This document shows positions 11,121-21,922 of a stretch of 64,000 nt of DNA, piece by piece (the stretch's first letter is position 1; each line of letters opens with the position of its first letter). The DNA is from Fonsecaea monophora (lineage: Eukaryota > Ascomycota > Eurotiomycetes > Chaetothyriales > Herpotrichiellaceae). The notes beneath the pieces are model-generated. The model searched no databases. It saw nothing but the letters and a program-made list of their open reading frames with translations, and had not been told where the DNA came from. The translations under genes and the position numbers were made by a program. Where the stretch lies: contig NW_019173947.1 in the NCBI RefSeq assembly GCF_001642475.1, forward strand, positions 310,001-374,000, read 5' to 3'.

Positions 11121-14100
11121 ATGGACGTATTCCATGCTGTCCTCAGTGTCCGTCAGGCTCCCGATACCAATCCCAACCACGACCAGAATGTTGGCTCCAG
11201 CAGAAATAGCTCTCCTTCCCTTTCCGGCCTGATCTCAACATTGGTGCCAACTCTTGTCATCGCCGTCGTCTATTTTGCCATCTTCCTGCTCCTGAGAACT
11301 CGATTTCCGCGACAGTATGCGCCGAGGACATACCTGGGCGCTCTCCGTCCGCAAGAGCGCACCCCCGCGCCCCCAAACAGCTTGTTTGGCTGGATCCCGT
11401 TCATGAGAAAGGTGAGTGGGCGATAGTAACAAGGGGAAACGTCATCTCTAACCACGTTGATCAGCTGCCCGATGAGTATGTTCTCCAACACAACTCCCTC
11501 GATGGCTACTTTCTGCTGCGCTACCTCAAAATGTCGATTGTTATCTGTCTGGTCGGCTGCCTCGTCACATGGCCAGTCTTGTTCCCCATCAATGCCACTG
11601 GAGGAGGTCATCAAGACCAACTCAATATCCTCAGTTTCAGCAACGTCGTGGATAAGAACCGTTATCTAGCGCACACCTTCATCGCATGGATCTTCATTGG
11701 CTTTATCTTCTTTTTGGTCACCAGGGAGATGATTTACTACATCAACTTGCGGCAGGCCTACCTCCTGTCTCCCCTGTACGCTTCCAGGATGTCTTCGCGC
11801 ACTGTGCTGTTCCAGGCCGTTCCCAATGAATACGCCAACGAAACCAAGATTCGTCGCATGTTTGGCGAGGAACTGAAGAATGTCTGGGTCGTTTCAGACG
11901 CGAAGAGCCTGAAGGAAATGGTGGAAGAACGTCACAAGATTTGCATCAAACTCGAGACCGCCGAGACCAAACTGATCAAATTGGCCAACGACGCACGTTT
12001 GCAATCCATCAAAGGGAAAAATCCCCCTCCTGAGCTACCCACGGCCAGCTACGACGAAGATGAATACGCAGCTGAGTCTGGCGCCGCTGCTGCCCGATGG
12101 GTCCGACCAAAGGACAGACCGACACACCGCTTGAAGTTTTTAGTCGGCAAGAAAGTCGACACCATCAATTGGTGCCGTGAGGAGATTGCAAGGCTCAATC
12201 CGCTGATCGAGGCGGAACAGGACAAATACCGTGCGGGCGAGGCGGTACCCAAGAACGCTGTCTTCGTGGAGTTCTGGAACCAGACTCAGGCGCAGAGTGC
12301 CTTTCAAATGGTTACCCACCATCAGCCTTTGCACATGTCTCCCCGTGTGGTCGGCCTCAGCCCAGAAGAAGTCGTCTGGTCGAACCTCGGCATAACATGG
12401 AAAACGCTTACCATCCGGAAGCTCGTTTCGCTGGGGTTTATCGTCGCCTTGATTATTTTCTGGTAAGTTTTGTCTTGTTGTATGCGTACTTCCAAGATTT
12501 CGTGTTTCATTCACTTTTCACGCCTCTCGTCGTGGCTACGACTTGCCTTTCTATCAGAGAAGGATCACGAGTTTCTTCGGACTCTTGCCCACTTGCTGCA
12601 TGGCTGTTCAATGTAACGGGCAATACTAACGTCTTCGCTAGGTCCATCCCCGTCGCCGTTGTTGGTTCAATTTCGCAGATTTCCTATTTGACTCAGGTAG
12701 TCCACTTCCTCCGATTCATCAACAAATGCCCCAAGATTATTCTGGGTGTCATTACAAATCTTCTGCCGGTTGTGATGCTTTCTGTCCTCATGTCGCTTGT
12801 TCCAGGTACGTTTTTGGTGGTTGGTGGCTATGATACCCAACACAACGTTCCTCACAACAATCAGCTCGTATTCAGTTTGGACTAACATTCCCATGCAGTA
12901 ATTATGAGATTCATGGGCAAAGTTGCTGGCATGCCCACGCTGTCACTCATTGAACTCCGTTGCCACGAATCATACTTTTGGTTCCAGCTAATCCAGGTGT
13001 TCCTGGTGACCACAATGACCAGCGCAGCAAGTGCAGCAGTACCCCAAATCATCAAACAGCCAGGATCGATTACTACCTTATTGGCTCAGAACCTCCCGTT
13101 GGCCTCCAACTTCTACATCTCATACTTCATCCTTCAAGGTCTGGTGTTCTCTTCGGGTCAACTCCTCAATATCGTAGGACTGGTGCTATACAACACCCTG
13201 TCAAAGATCCTCGACAAAACCCCCCGAAAGATGTACAATCGCTGGTCAAGCCTTTCATCTGTCGGCTGGGGCAGTGTTTTCCCCGTTGTTGAGTAAGGCA
13301 TCTCTTGAACATATAATGCCACCCCCTGACTAACTGGGAATAGATTGATGACCGTGATATCAATAGCATACGCCCCAATTGCACCTCTCATGCTTGGATT
13401 CGCGGCCATTGGCCAGGGTCTCTTCTATTTTGCGTACCGCTACAGTCTCCTTTTTGTGGACAGCTCAGTCATCGACACCAAAGGCCTTGTCTACGCTAAA
13501 GCTCTGCAGCATACCTTGGTCGGATGTTACTTGGCGGTCATCTGTCTGATCGGCCTCTTTGGTATTCGGGCGGCCCCTGCACCTCTGGTACTGATGGTCG
13601 TATTCTTGATCTTCATGGTGCTTTACCACATGTCCATGAATGCAGCCGTCCGTCCGCTTCTGTATTATCTCCCACGTTCACTTGAAGCCGAGGAGGCCGC
13701 CCTCCTGCACAGTGAATCAGCTTTAATGACTGGACCGGATGGCGGCCCGTCGCGTCCAAGTATGCATGAAAAACATCAGTTGGACGAGCTGCGAGTAGCG
13801 AAAGAAACAATGCCCCCGGGAGGCAATAAACACACATCTATGATCAAACGATTCTTCCGCCCCGACATCTACGCCAGTTACGCGATTCTGCGCAAGCTTG
13901 TTCCTCAGGAGTTCGCCGAGATCAGATATTCCCCGGAAATTGAGCGAGATGCATACCAGGATCCTGCCTGCAATGCAGTTGCACCTCTGCTGTGGGTGCC
14001 ACGTGATCCCATGGGAGTGTCGAGGCAGGAGTGCCTTCACACAAATAAGGTCACACCAATGACAGATGAAGGGGCCAGTTTCGACGAAAAGACCGGGAGA

Positions 14101-14166
14101 ATCATTTGGAATGAGGAAGAGACTGGCGGACAGCCACCGATATTCGAAGAGAAGATTTATTATTGA
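11121..14166 (+). CDS. CSC1/RSN1-type (OSCA/TMEM63, DUF221) membrane channel
   Basis: There are five exons, with introns at 11412-11464, 12463-12641, 12806-12898 and 13293-13343. Several introns carry a clear CTAAC branch point. The protein is about 889 aa. The family comprises osmo- or mechanosensitive cation channels of about 11 membrane segments; yeast members include Csc1 and Rsn1. The first TM is LVIAVVYFAIFLLL, followed by the extracellular loop and the conserved LPDEYVLQHNSLDGYFLLRYL. The large cytosolic domain (about residues 200-410) holds VPNEYANETKIRRMFGEEL, a coiled insert, and AVFVEFWNQTQAQSAFQ ending in EEVVWSNLGI. The pore-forming TM bundle follows (residues ~420-740). The C-terminal ~130 residues are cytosolic and may be regulatory. 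Plasma-membrane or vacuolar location is inferred from the family. Confidence 0.9.
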
Positions 14167-14613
14167 GCGAACACCGACACGGTGATTTTGCGGTCAGTGT
14201 TCGTTCGGCTTGGAGCCAGGAATGACTTGTGCTTCAGCCTGGATCTTTTGGAGTCTAGCCCAGAAACGAATGGGCTATATCTTCTGACTTGACACATATA
14301 ATCACATGCCCGGTATGACATGGGAAATTTGGCTGCTAAACTGGGAAGCGGGCGTCTTTCAAGGACCCGGGATGTGGAAGATACCCCTAATGGCGAACAT
14401 AGCGGAACAGCAGTTACTCATAATAAGAAAATTGCAGTAATGACGGTATTTCCAGCCTCGTGTTTGAATCACAACATGTTTCATTGAGCCACAAAACAAG
14501 ATTTGTTCGATCAACGTTGTCTATTTCATGTAGATGGATAGATGGAGAGTTGTGTAGACTAAGCTAGCGCCCAGGTAAGCCGCGCAACTTTGACCTGAAC
14601 CAAGGGTCACTTT
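14167..14613. other. Convergent 3' intergenic region
   Basis: This is non-coding sequence between two convergent genes. It is AT-richer than its neighbours, as expected for overlapping 3' untranslated and polyadenylation regions. No other feature is seen. Confidence 0.5.
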
Positions 14614-16041
14614 CTAGACACGTAGGGCGAAATCCTTGGACCACCATTTCTCGGTGACCTTGACTCTCCTCTTCCGGCTCGCGGCGTAGGACACGGGTTT
14701 CCGCGCCTCGAGCTTGCCGTTGACCAGGATGTTACGGAACCGCTCCGACAGCAGGTTTCCCTCGGGTCTCAGTCGGCGAAGGGAATCCTGCAGCTCGTCC
14801 GGCAGGACTAGTTCGAGGGGCGCGGGTGGAATCGATGCTCTCGACGGTCCCAGCGTGGCTTTGCGCCGTAGAAGGACCTCGGCCGCTGCACCTGCTGGAG
14901 CTGCGGTGGATGATTTCTCGGCGTGGCCACCGTCATCGCCACGCTCTTGTTCCTGTTTTTGCTGCTCGAGCAGGGCCTGCACGATCTCTTCGCCCCGTCT
15001 CTGCCGCTCTGCCATTCGCGCCTGGTGTTTGGCGAGCCGCTCGGCCTCCTTGCGCCGCTTGATCTTGTTCCGTTGAGCGGGCGTCTTGCGCTCCGGCCGT
15101 TTTCGCTTCAACAGCTCCAGGGGGTTGTTGCTCTCATCCTCCGTCTCGAACCCTTCCCATTCGCTCTCCGGGTTGTCCTCGGGCCGCGGATCCGGCTGCC
15201 GGGCCAGTTCGTCGATTCGTGCCTGCTTTTCCGCCGCCAGCTGAGCCTCTCGGAGACGGCGCTGCTCGGCTTGGACTTCTTTCTCGCCCTCGCGCGTCAG
15301 CAGCGAGTCCCAGTCCTCGAAGGATGGGTTGTAGCTCTGTCCCGCATCGGGTGGCGCCACAGCCCGGACAGGCTGGCCCGTAGATGTCAGGGCAATGGGC
15401 GGATGGTGGATGGTCGGCGGAGCGACTTTGGCGCGGGGTTTGGGGATATATTCGTTTTCTGCCGTCGCGGTGAGGGACGCCCTAGTTTTAGAATCATTGC
15501 CTAATTTGACGGCGTCGGAGGACATGTCGTGGTCGGCCCAGAGATCAAATGACGAGGTGGCGTTGTCGATGTTCTCGACGTCCAGATGCGACGTCTTGTC
15601 CAGAGTGGTCCGCAGCCGGGCCACTTCCTTCTTGCTCACCCAGTCCTTCTTTTGTCTTTTGCTCGACGGCTCGACCACGCCGTCTGTCACCGCAGCGACG
15701 CTGAGCCCCCTTTTGTTCCTCTTGGAATTTTCCAGCGCGGGCACCGCACTCCTCCGCCCCAGGATCTCGTCCATTTTCAAAACCCGGCTCTTGTGACCAC
15801 TCTTGACCGCCTTGGCCTGGCGCAGCACTTCCTCCCTCGACCCCGTCGTGTCCAGCGTGAAGAGTTCGGCCGCGTCCTTCTCCGCCAGGGGCTTTCCATG
15901 CTGGATGATTTCGTCGCGGAGACTCTCTAGGCCCTTTGTGACAGTGGTTATGTCGACGTTTTTGCGCCATGCCTTTTTGCCCTTGCGCGAGGGCTGCGTC
16001 GGTTGGGAGGGTGCCTCGAGGGAGGTCGAAGTCGGAGGCAT
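14614..16041 (-). CDS. NOP53: Ribosome biogenesis protein Nop53 (GLTSCR2/PICT1 family)
   Basis: This is a single exon of 475 aa. Nop53 is a nucleolar late 60S assembly factor that recruits the exosome cofactor Mtr4 to process 7S pre-rRNA. Supporting features are GKKAWRKNVD near the N-terminus (about residues 22-31), the adjacent LFTLDTTGS segment, and the Lys/Arg-rich coiled region RKTPAQRNKIKRRKEAERLAKHQARM (about 315-345). The C-terminus is conserved: LSDSLRRLRPEGNLL-like DELQDSLRRLRPEGN, then FRNILVNGKLEARKPV. A short N-terminal stretch upstream of the basic motif is the likely site of Mtr4 (AIM-type) contact. I read it as family knowledge and do not see it as a clean motif here. Confidence 0.9.
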   Translation of the reverse strand: MPPTSTSLEAPSQPTQPSRKGKKAWRKNVDITTVTKGLESLRDEIIQHGKPLAEKDAAELFTLDTTGSREEVLRQAKAVKSGHKSRVLKMDEILGRRSAVPALENSKRNKRGLSVAAVTDGVVEPSSKRQKKDWVSKKEVARLRTTLDKTSHLDVENIDNATSSFDLWADHDMSSDAVKLGNDSKTRASLTATAENEYIPKPRAKVAPPTIHHPPIALTSTGQPVRAVAPPDAGQSYNPSFEDWDSLLTREGEKEVQAEQRRLREAQLAAEKQARIDELARQPDPRPEDNPESEWEGFETEDESNNPLELLKRKRPERKTPAQRNKIKRRKEAERLAKHQARMAERQRRGEEIVQALLEQQKQEQERGDDGGHAEKSSTAAPAGAAAEVLLRRKATLGPSRASIPPAPLELVLPDELQDSLRRLRPEGNLLSERFRNILVNGKLEARKPVSYAASRKRRVKVTEKWWSKDFALRV

Positions 16042-16902
16042 GGCGTACTATGGCAGAATCAGGATCAATCTAAGTTCGATAGTGCAGGGCCGTTTACAAC
16101 ATTGACTGTGTCTCGTCGTCAATGTGAGTATTGCACTTTGATTTCTCCGCAGATGCCAAGGCGACAAAAAATAATTATTTCGTCTAGTCTGTTTCAGGCT
16201 TTAGGCTGGTGCCGCCCTGTGGCTTGTCAGTCCCTGTATATGACTCCCCTTGCTCACCCAATGAGAGCACGGGAAACCCCGACAGTTGCCCTGCCGAACA
16301 TATATTCTGTACCTCGTACTCGGTATTCGTCGTATGCTTTAAGCCTCTATAGTTGTGCTTCATCTGGATGAGCCATCCGTGGCCATTGTACCAGCTCCAA
16401 CTGTGGACCGAGACACCGCAAGGCCCGTATCAAGTGGCCACTTTTCTCAGCGGAAATGCCGCTTGGGTGCCCCTATCCTACCTAGCGCGACAATGCTCTA
16501 GTATATTCCATCTAATTAGATCTATCGAGCTCCAGGGCAATAAGCATCTGTATGATGGTCATGCTGACGGCAGAAGGACCAAGCTTACTTGTTGTCAGAC
16601 TTTAGAATCATCATGTTTATGATCGGTCTCAATTGAGCAGTTTGGGAGGCGGTCTCGGTCTCGGCGCCGATTGTTTAGCCGAACTATTTACGTCTTTTTG
16701 CCGAGCTCTGAGATGTGTCTCGATACTTGAGAATGGTCGAGGGGTCAGTAACCACTCGCTCCTGTAGCCGGTACTGCTAGAAATTATGAAAATTTTGTTT
16801 GCTCCAGCACCTTTCAGAACGTCCTAGACCACTTCCAAACCTGGTATTGTGAATTTCCAACTTCCAAAAACTCGGGCTCCTACAAAGAAAAACGTCAGAA
16901 AG
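16042..16902. other. Divergent intergenic region NOP53 / thioesterase
   Basis: This region holds promoters for two divergent genes. No gene is seen. A GTACCTCGTACTCGGTATTCG stretch at about 16309-16330 shares a 14-mer with 10616-10629. An AT-rich palindrome TCTAATTAGA lies at 16511-16520. Confidence 0.4.
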
Positions 16903-17534
16903 ATGACAAACTCCGAGGCTCCAAAGGCCGAGCGCTACTCGACAGATTTACTGAAAATACCCGGGATGGCATTTGAAATAACAGAACCGGATCCTAAGAA
17001 AAGGATAGAAGCCTATATTCAAGCATATCGAAATCCAGAGATGGCGCATGTGCAGGTACCGTTGTTCGAGACCTGGTCCTGTGTTTTGACTTCTGACTTT
17101 GTCGTCGACTCTAGACGTTTGATCTGACTTTCATGCGCGACCACATCACCGTGGTGAGCGCGTCTACTACACCGGAAAAGACAACAGCCGTGTTCGAGAT
17201 GAAGGCGGCGCCGCTCTTCACGAACCGCATGGGCAACATGCATGGCGGAGCCGTGGCCATGATCCACGACATGTGCACCACCATGGCGGCCGCGCCGCTG
17301 GCCAGGAGGGACTTTTGGTGGTTTGGAGGGGTGTCTCGGACGCTGTTGATCACGTATCTTCGACCTGTGAGGCAGAACATGGATCTGGTCATCGAGTGTC
17401 AGGTCTTGCAGCAAGGGACACGTTTGTCGACGATTCGTGGTGAGATGAGAGACAAGCGGACGGGCCAGTTACTCTCGGTGGCGGAGCACAACAAGGCCAG
17501 CATCAACTTTGTAGAGGCGAAATCAAAGATATAA
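16903..17534 (+). CDS. Hotdog-fold acyl-CoA thioesterase (PaaI/THEM2 type)
   Basis: There are two exons (intron 17056-17114), giving about 190 aa, the usual size for single-hotdog-domain thioesterases. These enzymes hydrolyse acyl-CoA or aryl-CoA thioesters to the free acid and CoA. The family signature is GNMHGGAVAMIHDMCTTM (about residues 86-103), with the HGG loop and the helix Asp expected in the active site. The strands ISxTYLRPV-like LLITYLRPVRQNMDLVIE and the terminal SVAEHNKASI also fit. The first ATG (16903) gives a ~40-residue lead-in without a clear targeting signal. The alpha/beta hydrolase 0.4 kb away lies in convergent orientation. The substrate is unknown. Confidence 0.87.
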
Positions 17535-17917
17535 CAAGAGAACGAGCTCATTTTTGCGCGGGCGAGGGGTGCGTGTATCAGTGCCGACTTCTGCGCATTC
17601 AGACACGCCAGATTCTGTTGAAAGCCCACTGGACCCCAGGCGTTACAACATGGATAGACGGATCTCAGAATTCATCTCTTGCGGACTGTGTGCGTGAACC
17701 TGCGTAGCTGACCTATCCCGGTAGCATGTTCATGATCCTTCAGAGATGGACACTATGTCTTTGTAATTATCTATACCGTCCGGCGAGTTGGGACAACCAG
17801 GTCTCCTCTATAATGTGTCCATAACCGCTAGATCCCCCCCCCCCCAAAAAAGCCGAATTCCTGCCCAGAGTTCCCAATGACACCTGCTTAGAGGTAGTTC
17901 TAATCGGCCACCTCTCT
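17535..17917. other. Convergent 3' intergenic region with a C/A homopolymer run
   Basis: This is non-coding sequence between the convergent thioesterase and hydrolase genes. It holds a run of about 12 C followed by 6 A at about 17836-17853. Confidence 0.45.
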
Positions 17918-19139
17918 TCACTCCCGAACATGCTCCTTGATCCACTGGATAATGATACCGTCCGTCTTCTTCCGCACTGCCGGATCCGTGAACTTTGACC
18001 CGACCGCGTAGATGTGCAGTTGTGCCCATTCGATGACCAGTTTAGACTCTACGCCCGCGGCGCGACACAGCTCCGCCCACTTCTCCGAGTCGTAGCGCGC
18101 AAATTCCGCCCCGCCAGTGAAGATCAGCTGCGGGCTCAGGCCGTCGAGCGCCTCGGGCGCGTGGTGGAGAGGGTTGACCTCGGGCGAGTCGGCGGGGAAG
18201 GCGCCGACGAAGAGCTTCGCAAGGGCCGGCACGGCTTGGTTGGCGATCATGAAGTAGTCGGTCTCGACGGCGCCGTTTCCTCCCTGGTACACTTTGCAGT
18301 TCATGTCGAGCCACGGGGATATCAGGATCGTCGCGGCGGGTTGTGGGAGGCCGACGCCTCGGAGGTCCAGTTGTGCGAGGAGGCAGAGTGAACCTGCACC
18401 ATTTGATCAGTATAGTAAAGCTTCATATCACAGGTTCGTGTCCCTGAGGAGTGAGATCTCACCTCCAGCCGAGTCACCCATGAAGATGATTCGCTCTGGC
18501 TGGATGCCCTGGTCGAGGACGTATCTGTACACCTCAAGGAACGCCTTCTTCTGAGCCGGATGGCTCTCCTTGACGGACAATGCTGTGTCAGGGGGTTAGC
18601 TTTTTCGTGCATCATTTTTGAGCTCGACTGCCCAAGAACAAGATCGGGAATGGGGGAAAGGGGTCTCACGTACGGTATTCAACGCTCACAAAGACAAGGT
18701 CCAGCTCCGCCCTGGACGCCTCCCGGATCCACCGCTCCATGTAGTTGATGTACATCCTCGCCTCGCCGCGTGCGTAGCCCCCGCCGTGCGCGTAAATCAC
18801 AACACATCGCTGTCCTCGTCCCGACTTCATTGGCGCCGCGAATTCCGCCAGGTCCCTTGACCCGGGGATCAGATACGCCGGCACGGAGCCTCCTTCGATC
18901 TTGCGAGCCCGGCGAACGGGCATCTTGCCCACGGGCAGTCTGTGCGTCAGGTCCGGAAAGGTCAGCGACGCCGAGCCCATGTACGCCCGCTGGACCTGGA
19001 TCCGGAGCGATTGATAGACGGGGAAGTGGGGGAGTAAGGCCCGTCGGAGCAGTAAGAGCAGGATCTGTACGAGAAACGAGTATGAGAAGATCAGGCCGCG
19101 GAGGGGGTGTTTCAATAGCATTAGGAGGAGTTTCTTCAT
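17918..19139 (-). CDS. Alpha/beta hydrolase, HSL-type esterase (membrane-anchored)
   Basis: There are three exons (introns 18583-18673 and 18394-18462), giving 353 aa. The start is the ATG of MKKLLLML; a TTG 63 nt upstream is not used. A hydrophobic N-terminal helix (about residues 15-34) suggests membrane anchoring. The oxyanion-hole motif HGGG is at 118-121 and the nucleophile elbow GDSAGG at 191-196 (Ser193), whose last Gly codons are split by an intron. A C-terminal His (AQLHIYAV) sits in the expected position, and an acidic partner is likely in EFARYDSEKW. These are the marks of the hormone-sensitive-lipase-like esterase family (Abhydrolase_3). It probably cleaves esters of short or medium acyl chains or a xenobiotic; the exact substrate cannot be read. 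Confidence 0.87.
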
Positions 19140-19551
19140 GACGGGCGGTGGGGAGTCGACTGATTGGATTGTTCCAAATGATTTGTTCGTTGTTCGATCC
19201 AACTGCGGTCTGGCGACCTGTTTACCTGGGTTTAGAATGTCTCGTCTCGTATATGATCATGGTGCTGGCAGCGACCGAAACAAAAGGCGGTCACCCATGA
19301 TTTCTACTGCACAGACGGGGCCGTGAGGGATGCAACTCCAACAGCTCATCTCACCGTCCTCGGCAATTGCTGATTTGGGGTCTGTTGTACTTGTGGGGGA
19401 TATGGGGGTGATTGCCTTTATTCATACGGACCCCGCGATTCATCCCCTGGTAGAGACACAGCCGCATTTTAATTGGACTAGCTTATTACAGATACAAGTA
19501 AGCATGTTACCCATGCATACCCCAATTCCATATACATATGAAGTTATGTCT

Positions 19552-19584
19552 ACTGAGCAGGAAAATTAAGGCTTCTGGTATAAA
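19552..19584 (+). repeat. Short repeat, copy A (ACTGAGCAGGAAA...TGGTATAAA)
   Basis: A 13-mer and a 9-mer occur here with an 11-nt gap and again at 20627-20653 with a 5-nt gap. The 6-nt difference keeps the reading frame. Read in that frame both encode a TEQE...WYK-like string, but copy A has stop codons. This suggests two decayed copies of one coding sequence. Confidence 0.4.
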
Positions 19585-20356
19585 TATGCTTCAATCCGAT
19601 CTTAACAGTTTATTCCGCCTAGAAGCCTTTACAAAGTCGACATCACATCACAAGCTCGATATCTCGACCTGAGCCCATTGACAGCAGATATATACATGTT
19701 AATACATACCCCGAGCTGCACTTCATCCATTATCACTTTCATTCAGGAAACGGAGTGGGGCCGCCTTAATCGCGCACGTGAAGGGAGCCACGGCAGAGCA
19801 CGGGGGAGCCCTGGGGAGCACGCTACAGGGAGCGCTGCCCTGATGCTGACCCCAGAAGCCAGTTCGGGCTCAGGCGTCCCTTTTGGGCACTCGGCTACAA
19901 TTGCCCCAGCTGTCCCCTTTCATTCGTTTTTAACCAAGCCTACTGCCTGGAAACTTCGTTCCCTCCGCCTGTGTGTTGGCTCTCAGGGTCGATTTCGGGC
20001 GCTTGAGGTCCTTTTGGCATCCAGGAGTCAATTTTGGGTTGCCAAAGCGCTGACCGTAGACTTTTTAAAAGCCGCTTAGGGATTTTGGAGGTACAATGTT
20101 TCCCGAAACTGCCTTCGCCCTTGTGTCACGGCCTGCCAAAGCCTTCCCTAGGATTGGCTACGCCATCCTGGGGAGTGCCAGGAACGCATGCCCTATCCCT
20201 ACTTATCGCAGGCTGGGGGCCGGCTCCGAGTGAGACTCTTCTAACACTGTGGATAATCTGTGTGCAACACCTCCTGTAGCTGCCATCTATCAGTTATACC
20301 GTAGTCTATATTTATTATATCTATCGATGGTCTCTTGGGAGCCTTCATACCTATAC

Positions 20357-20604
20357 CACATTCGATAGACTTCGGTACGGAGAACGGTTAAATGACGATA
20401 TAATCAATTTCGCTATGAATATATTAGATAAGCCCGACTTCGTGAAGCAAGGCTTTTGTGTCCCGCTGGATAAAGTCGGGAAAACCAGAATGGCACTACC
20501 TATAAATGGACCATTTGCGGCCTGGGCTCGGCAGATCAACCGCCTTCGTGAAGGCCAGAGAAACGAGTTTGAAAGTCTGACTCCATTGGTATCGGGTTCG
20601 ACGT
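20357..20604 (+). pseudogene. Possible Ulp1/C48 peptidase-like relic
   Basis: An open stretch without its own clear start reads TFDRLRYGERLNDDIINFAMNIL at its beginning. The LNDDIINF core resembles the WLND(E/D)xINF(Y/A) motif that opens the Ulp1/SENP (C48) cysteine-peptidase domain. The catalytic His, Asp and Cys are not found downstream before a stop at about 20602. Ulp1-like domains are often carried by DNA transposons and left as relics in fungal genomes. The identification rests on one motif and is tentative. Confidence 0.4.
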
Positions 20605-20626
20605 GACGTGAAAGGAGTATTTTGAG

Positions 20627-20653
20627 ACTGAGCAGGAAAGACATTGGTATAAA
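20627..20653 (+). repeat. Short repeat, copy B (ACTGAGCAGGAAA...TGGTATAAA)
   Basis: This is the partner of the copy at 19552-19584. Here the frame is open (FETEQERHWYKEPEQLDDITQF and onward to a stop at about 20713) and follows the Ulp1-like remnant, so it may be the same decayed gene. Confidence 0.4.
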
Positions 20654-20869
20654 GAGCCTGAACAGCTAGACGATATTACCCAATTTCTTGCAACCGTCGG
20701 CATTGGGCAGTCTTCTTCAACGTGACGAAGACATGTATCGAATCGAGGGCCTTGACGAACTCCCAGTATTGAGCATACCGGCTACTAAATCTCCCAATCA
20801 ATCACAAACGTCACTCGGATATCCACGTGTTAGCCTCCGGTACTTGAATAACATTTCACCAAGTTCTTT

Positions 20870-21922
20870 TCACATATTTGAGCCTACTGTCCGAACTCGA
20901 TATCCAGCTCTTGGGTAATGCACCCTAACATGGTTGTCCAACTCAATCACAATCTCATTATAGGTCAACCCTACAAGTCTCCCTTTGTCCTTGTTGAACA
21001 TCCCATTATCGGTGGGAAAGACTTCGACTTGGTCTCCCACGCTCAACCACTTCAATGGTTCCGACTCCTGTATCCCAGGAGCTGGCTCAGCATAGTCAGA
21101 GGCCAGGATTTCCTTGGTAGAAGTCGCGCCATCCAGCTTGATCGGTTTGGGTCCCTGGGCTTTGGATACCGTTACGGCATTATCGAAGCGGGAAATCCAT
21201 GCTCGTGTCTTAGGGTATCTGGCTGGAGAGAACAAATTCTCCGGAAGAGCTTTCTTGGAGTTGAGGAGCCAAGACACCATGAAAGCGGCTGTTCATAACA
21301 ATCAATTAGTTAGTGTTGCTCGCCCAGGAAAAGCAAGGGCACCTGGTCCCAGTAGGTACTTACCCTCAAGATCTGTCAAAGATGGCCGTTGCGTGCCGAC
21401 AAGCCACTGTCGACCGTCGGCGAGCAGATCTTCGAATAATTCGAAAGCGCCCTGGATATATGCGTGCGACTCGGGCCGCCTTGACTCGCGTCCTTGTAAA
21501 TCAAATGGTTTTCCCAGCAGTTGTTCACGGTCTTTTACAAATTTTGGATGGCTGAAATGTGATGATGGCATGGACCCCACGCCATGAGAGAAGAGTGGTC
21601 CCTCTACATGCCAGATCTCCAATAGCTTCTGAATAGCGATTGTTTCGGGTGTTGATGTGCCTAGCTTGCCCTCGGGGAAAAGCTCTTCGAGCTTACGCAG
21701 TATGATTCGCGTGTCACAATAGACATCTCTTCCGATTGCCATGACAGGGATTCGTCGATACGCGACCCCAATTGCAGCCAAGTCCGGTCGGGGCATGATC
21801 ATGGGCTGTTTGACTTCTGCATAGGGCAGCTGACGCAGAGCTAGGTACAACACAATCTTTTGAGCGTACGGGGAAGCCTCATAGTGAAAGAGCCTGATGC
21901 CACGGTCAGCGTGGCCCGTCAT
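20870..21922 (-). CDS. Glutathione S-transferase-like protein with C-terminal extension
   Basis: There are two exons (intron 21289-21363), giving 325 aa from the ATG of MTGHADRG. The N-terminal thioredoxin-fold domain (about residues 8-85) begins RLFHYEASPYAQKIVLYLALR and includes the cis-Pro segment RRIPVMAIGRDVYCDTRIIL. An all-helical GST C-domain follows, with SLTDLE near residue 185. The last ~65 residues are unusual. VGDQVEVFPTDNG...GRLVGLTYNEIVIEL...VRVHYPRAGYRV looks like a small beta-barrel (SH3/KOW-like). I believe such tails occur in a fungal GST-like group (DUF7962). An in-frame ATG at 22063 would add a 47-residue Thr-rich leader from a CA/CG-rich repeat; this is judged less likely. 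The role is presumably glutathione conjugation or a related redox function, but the catalytic residue is not certain. Confidence 0.8.

Larger units (their letters stand above)
19140..20869. other. 1.7 kb gene-free, decayed stretch
   Basis: There is no intact gene between the hydrolase start and the GST-like stop. The left part is presumably the hydrolase promoter. About 19530-20700 looks like decayed coding material: two related fragments share ACTGAGCAGGAAA and TGGTATAAA, and an Ulp1-like remnant is described separately. Base composition switches from GC-rich (about 19740-20220) to AT-rich (20270-20450). Confidence 0.45.
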
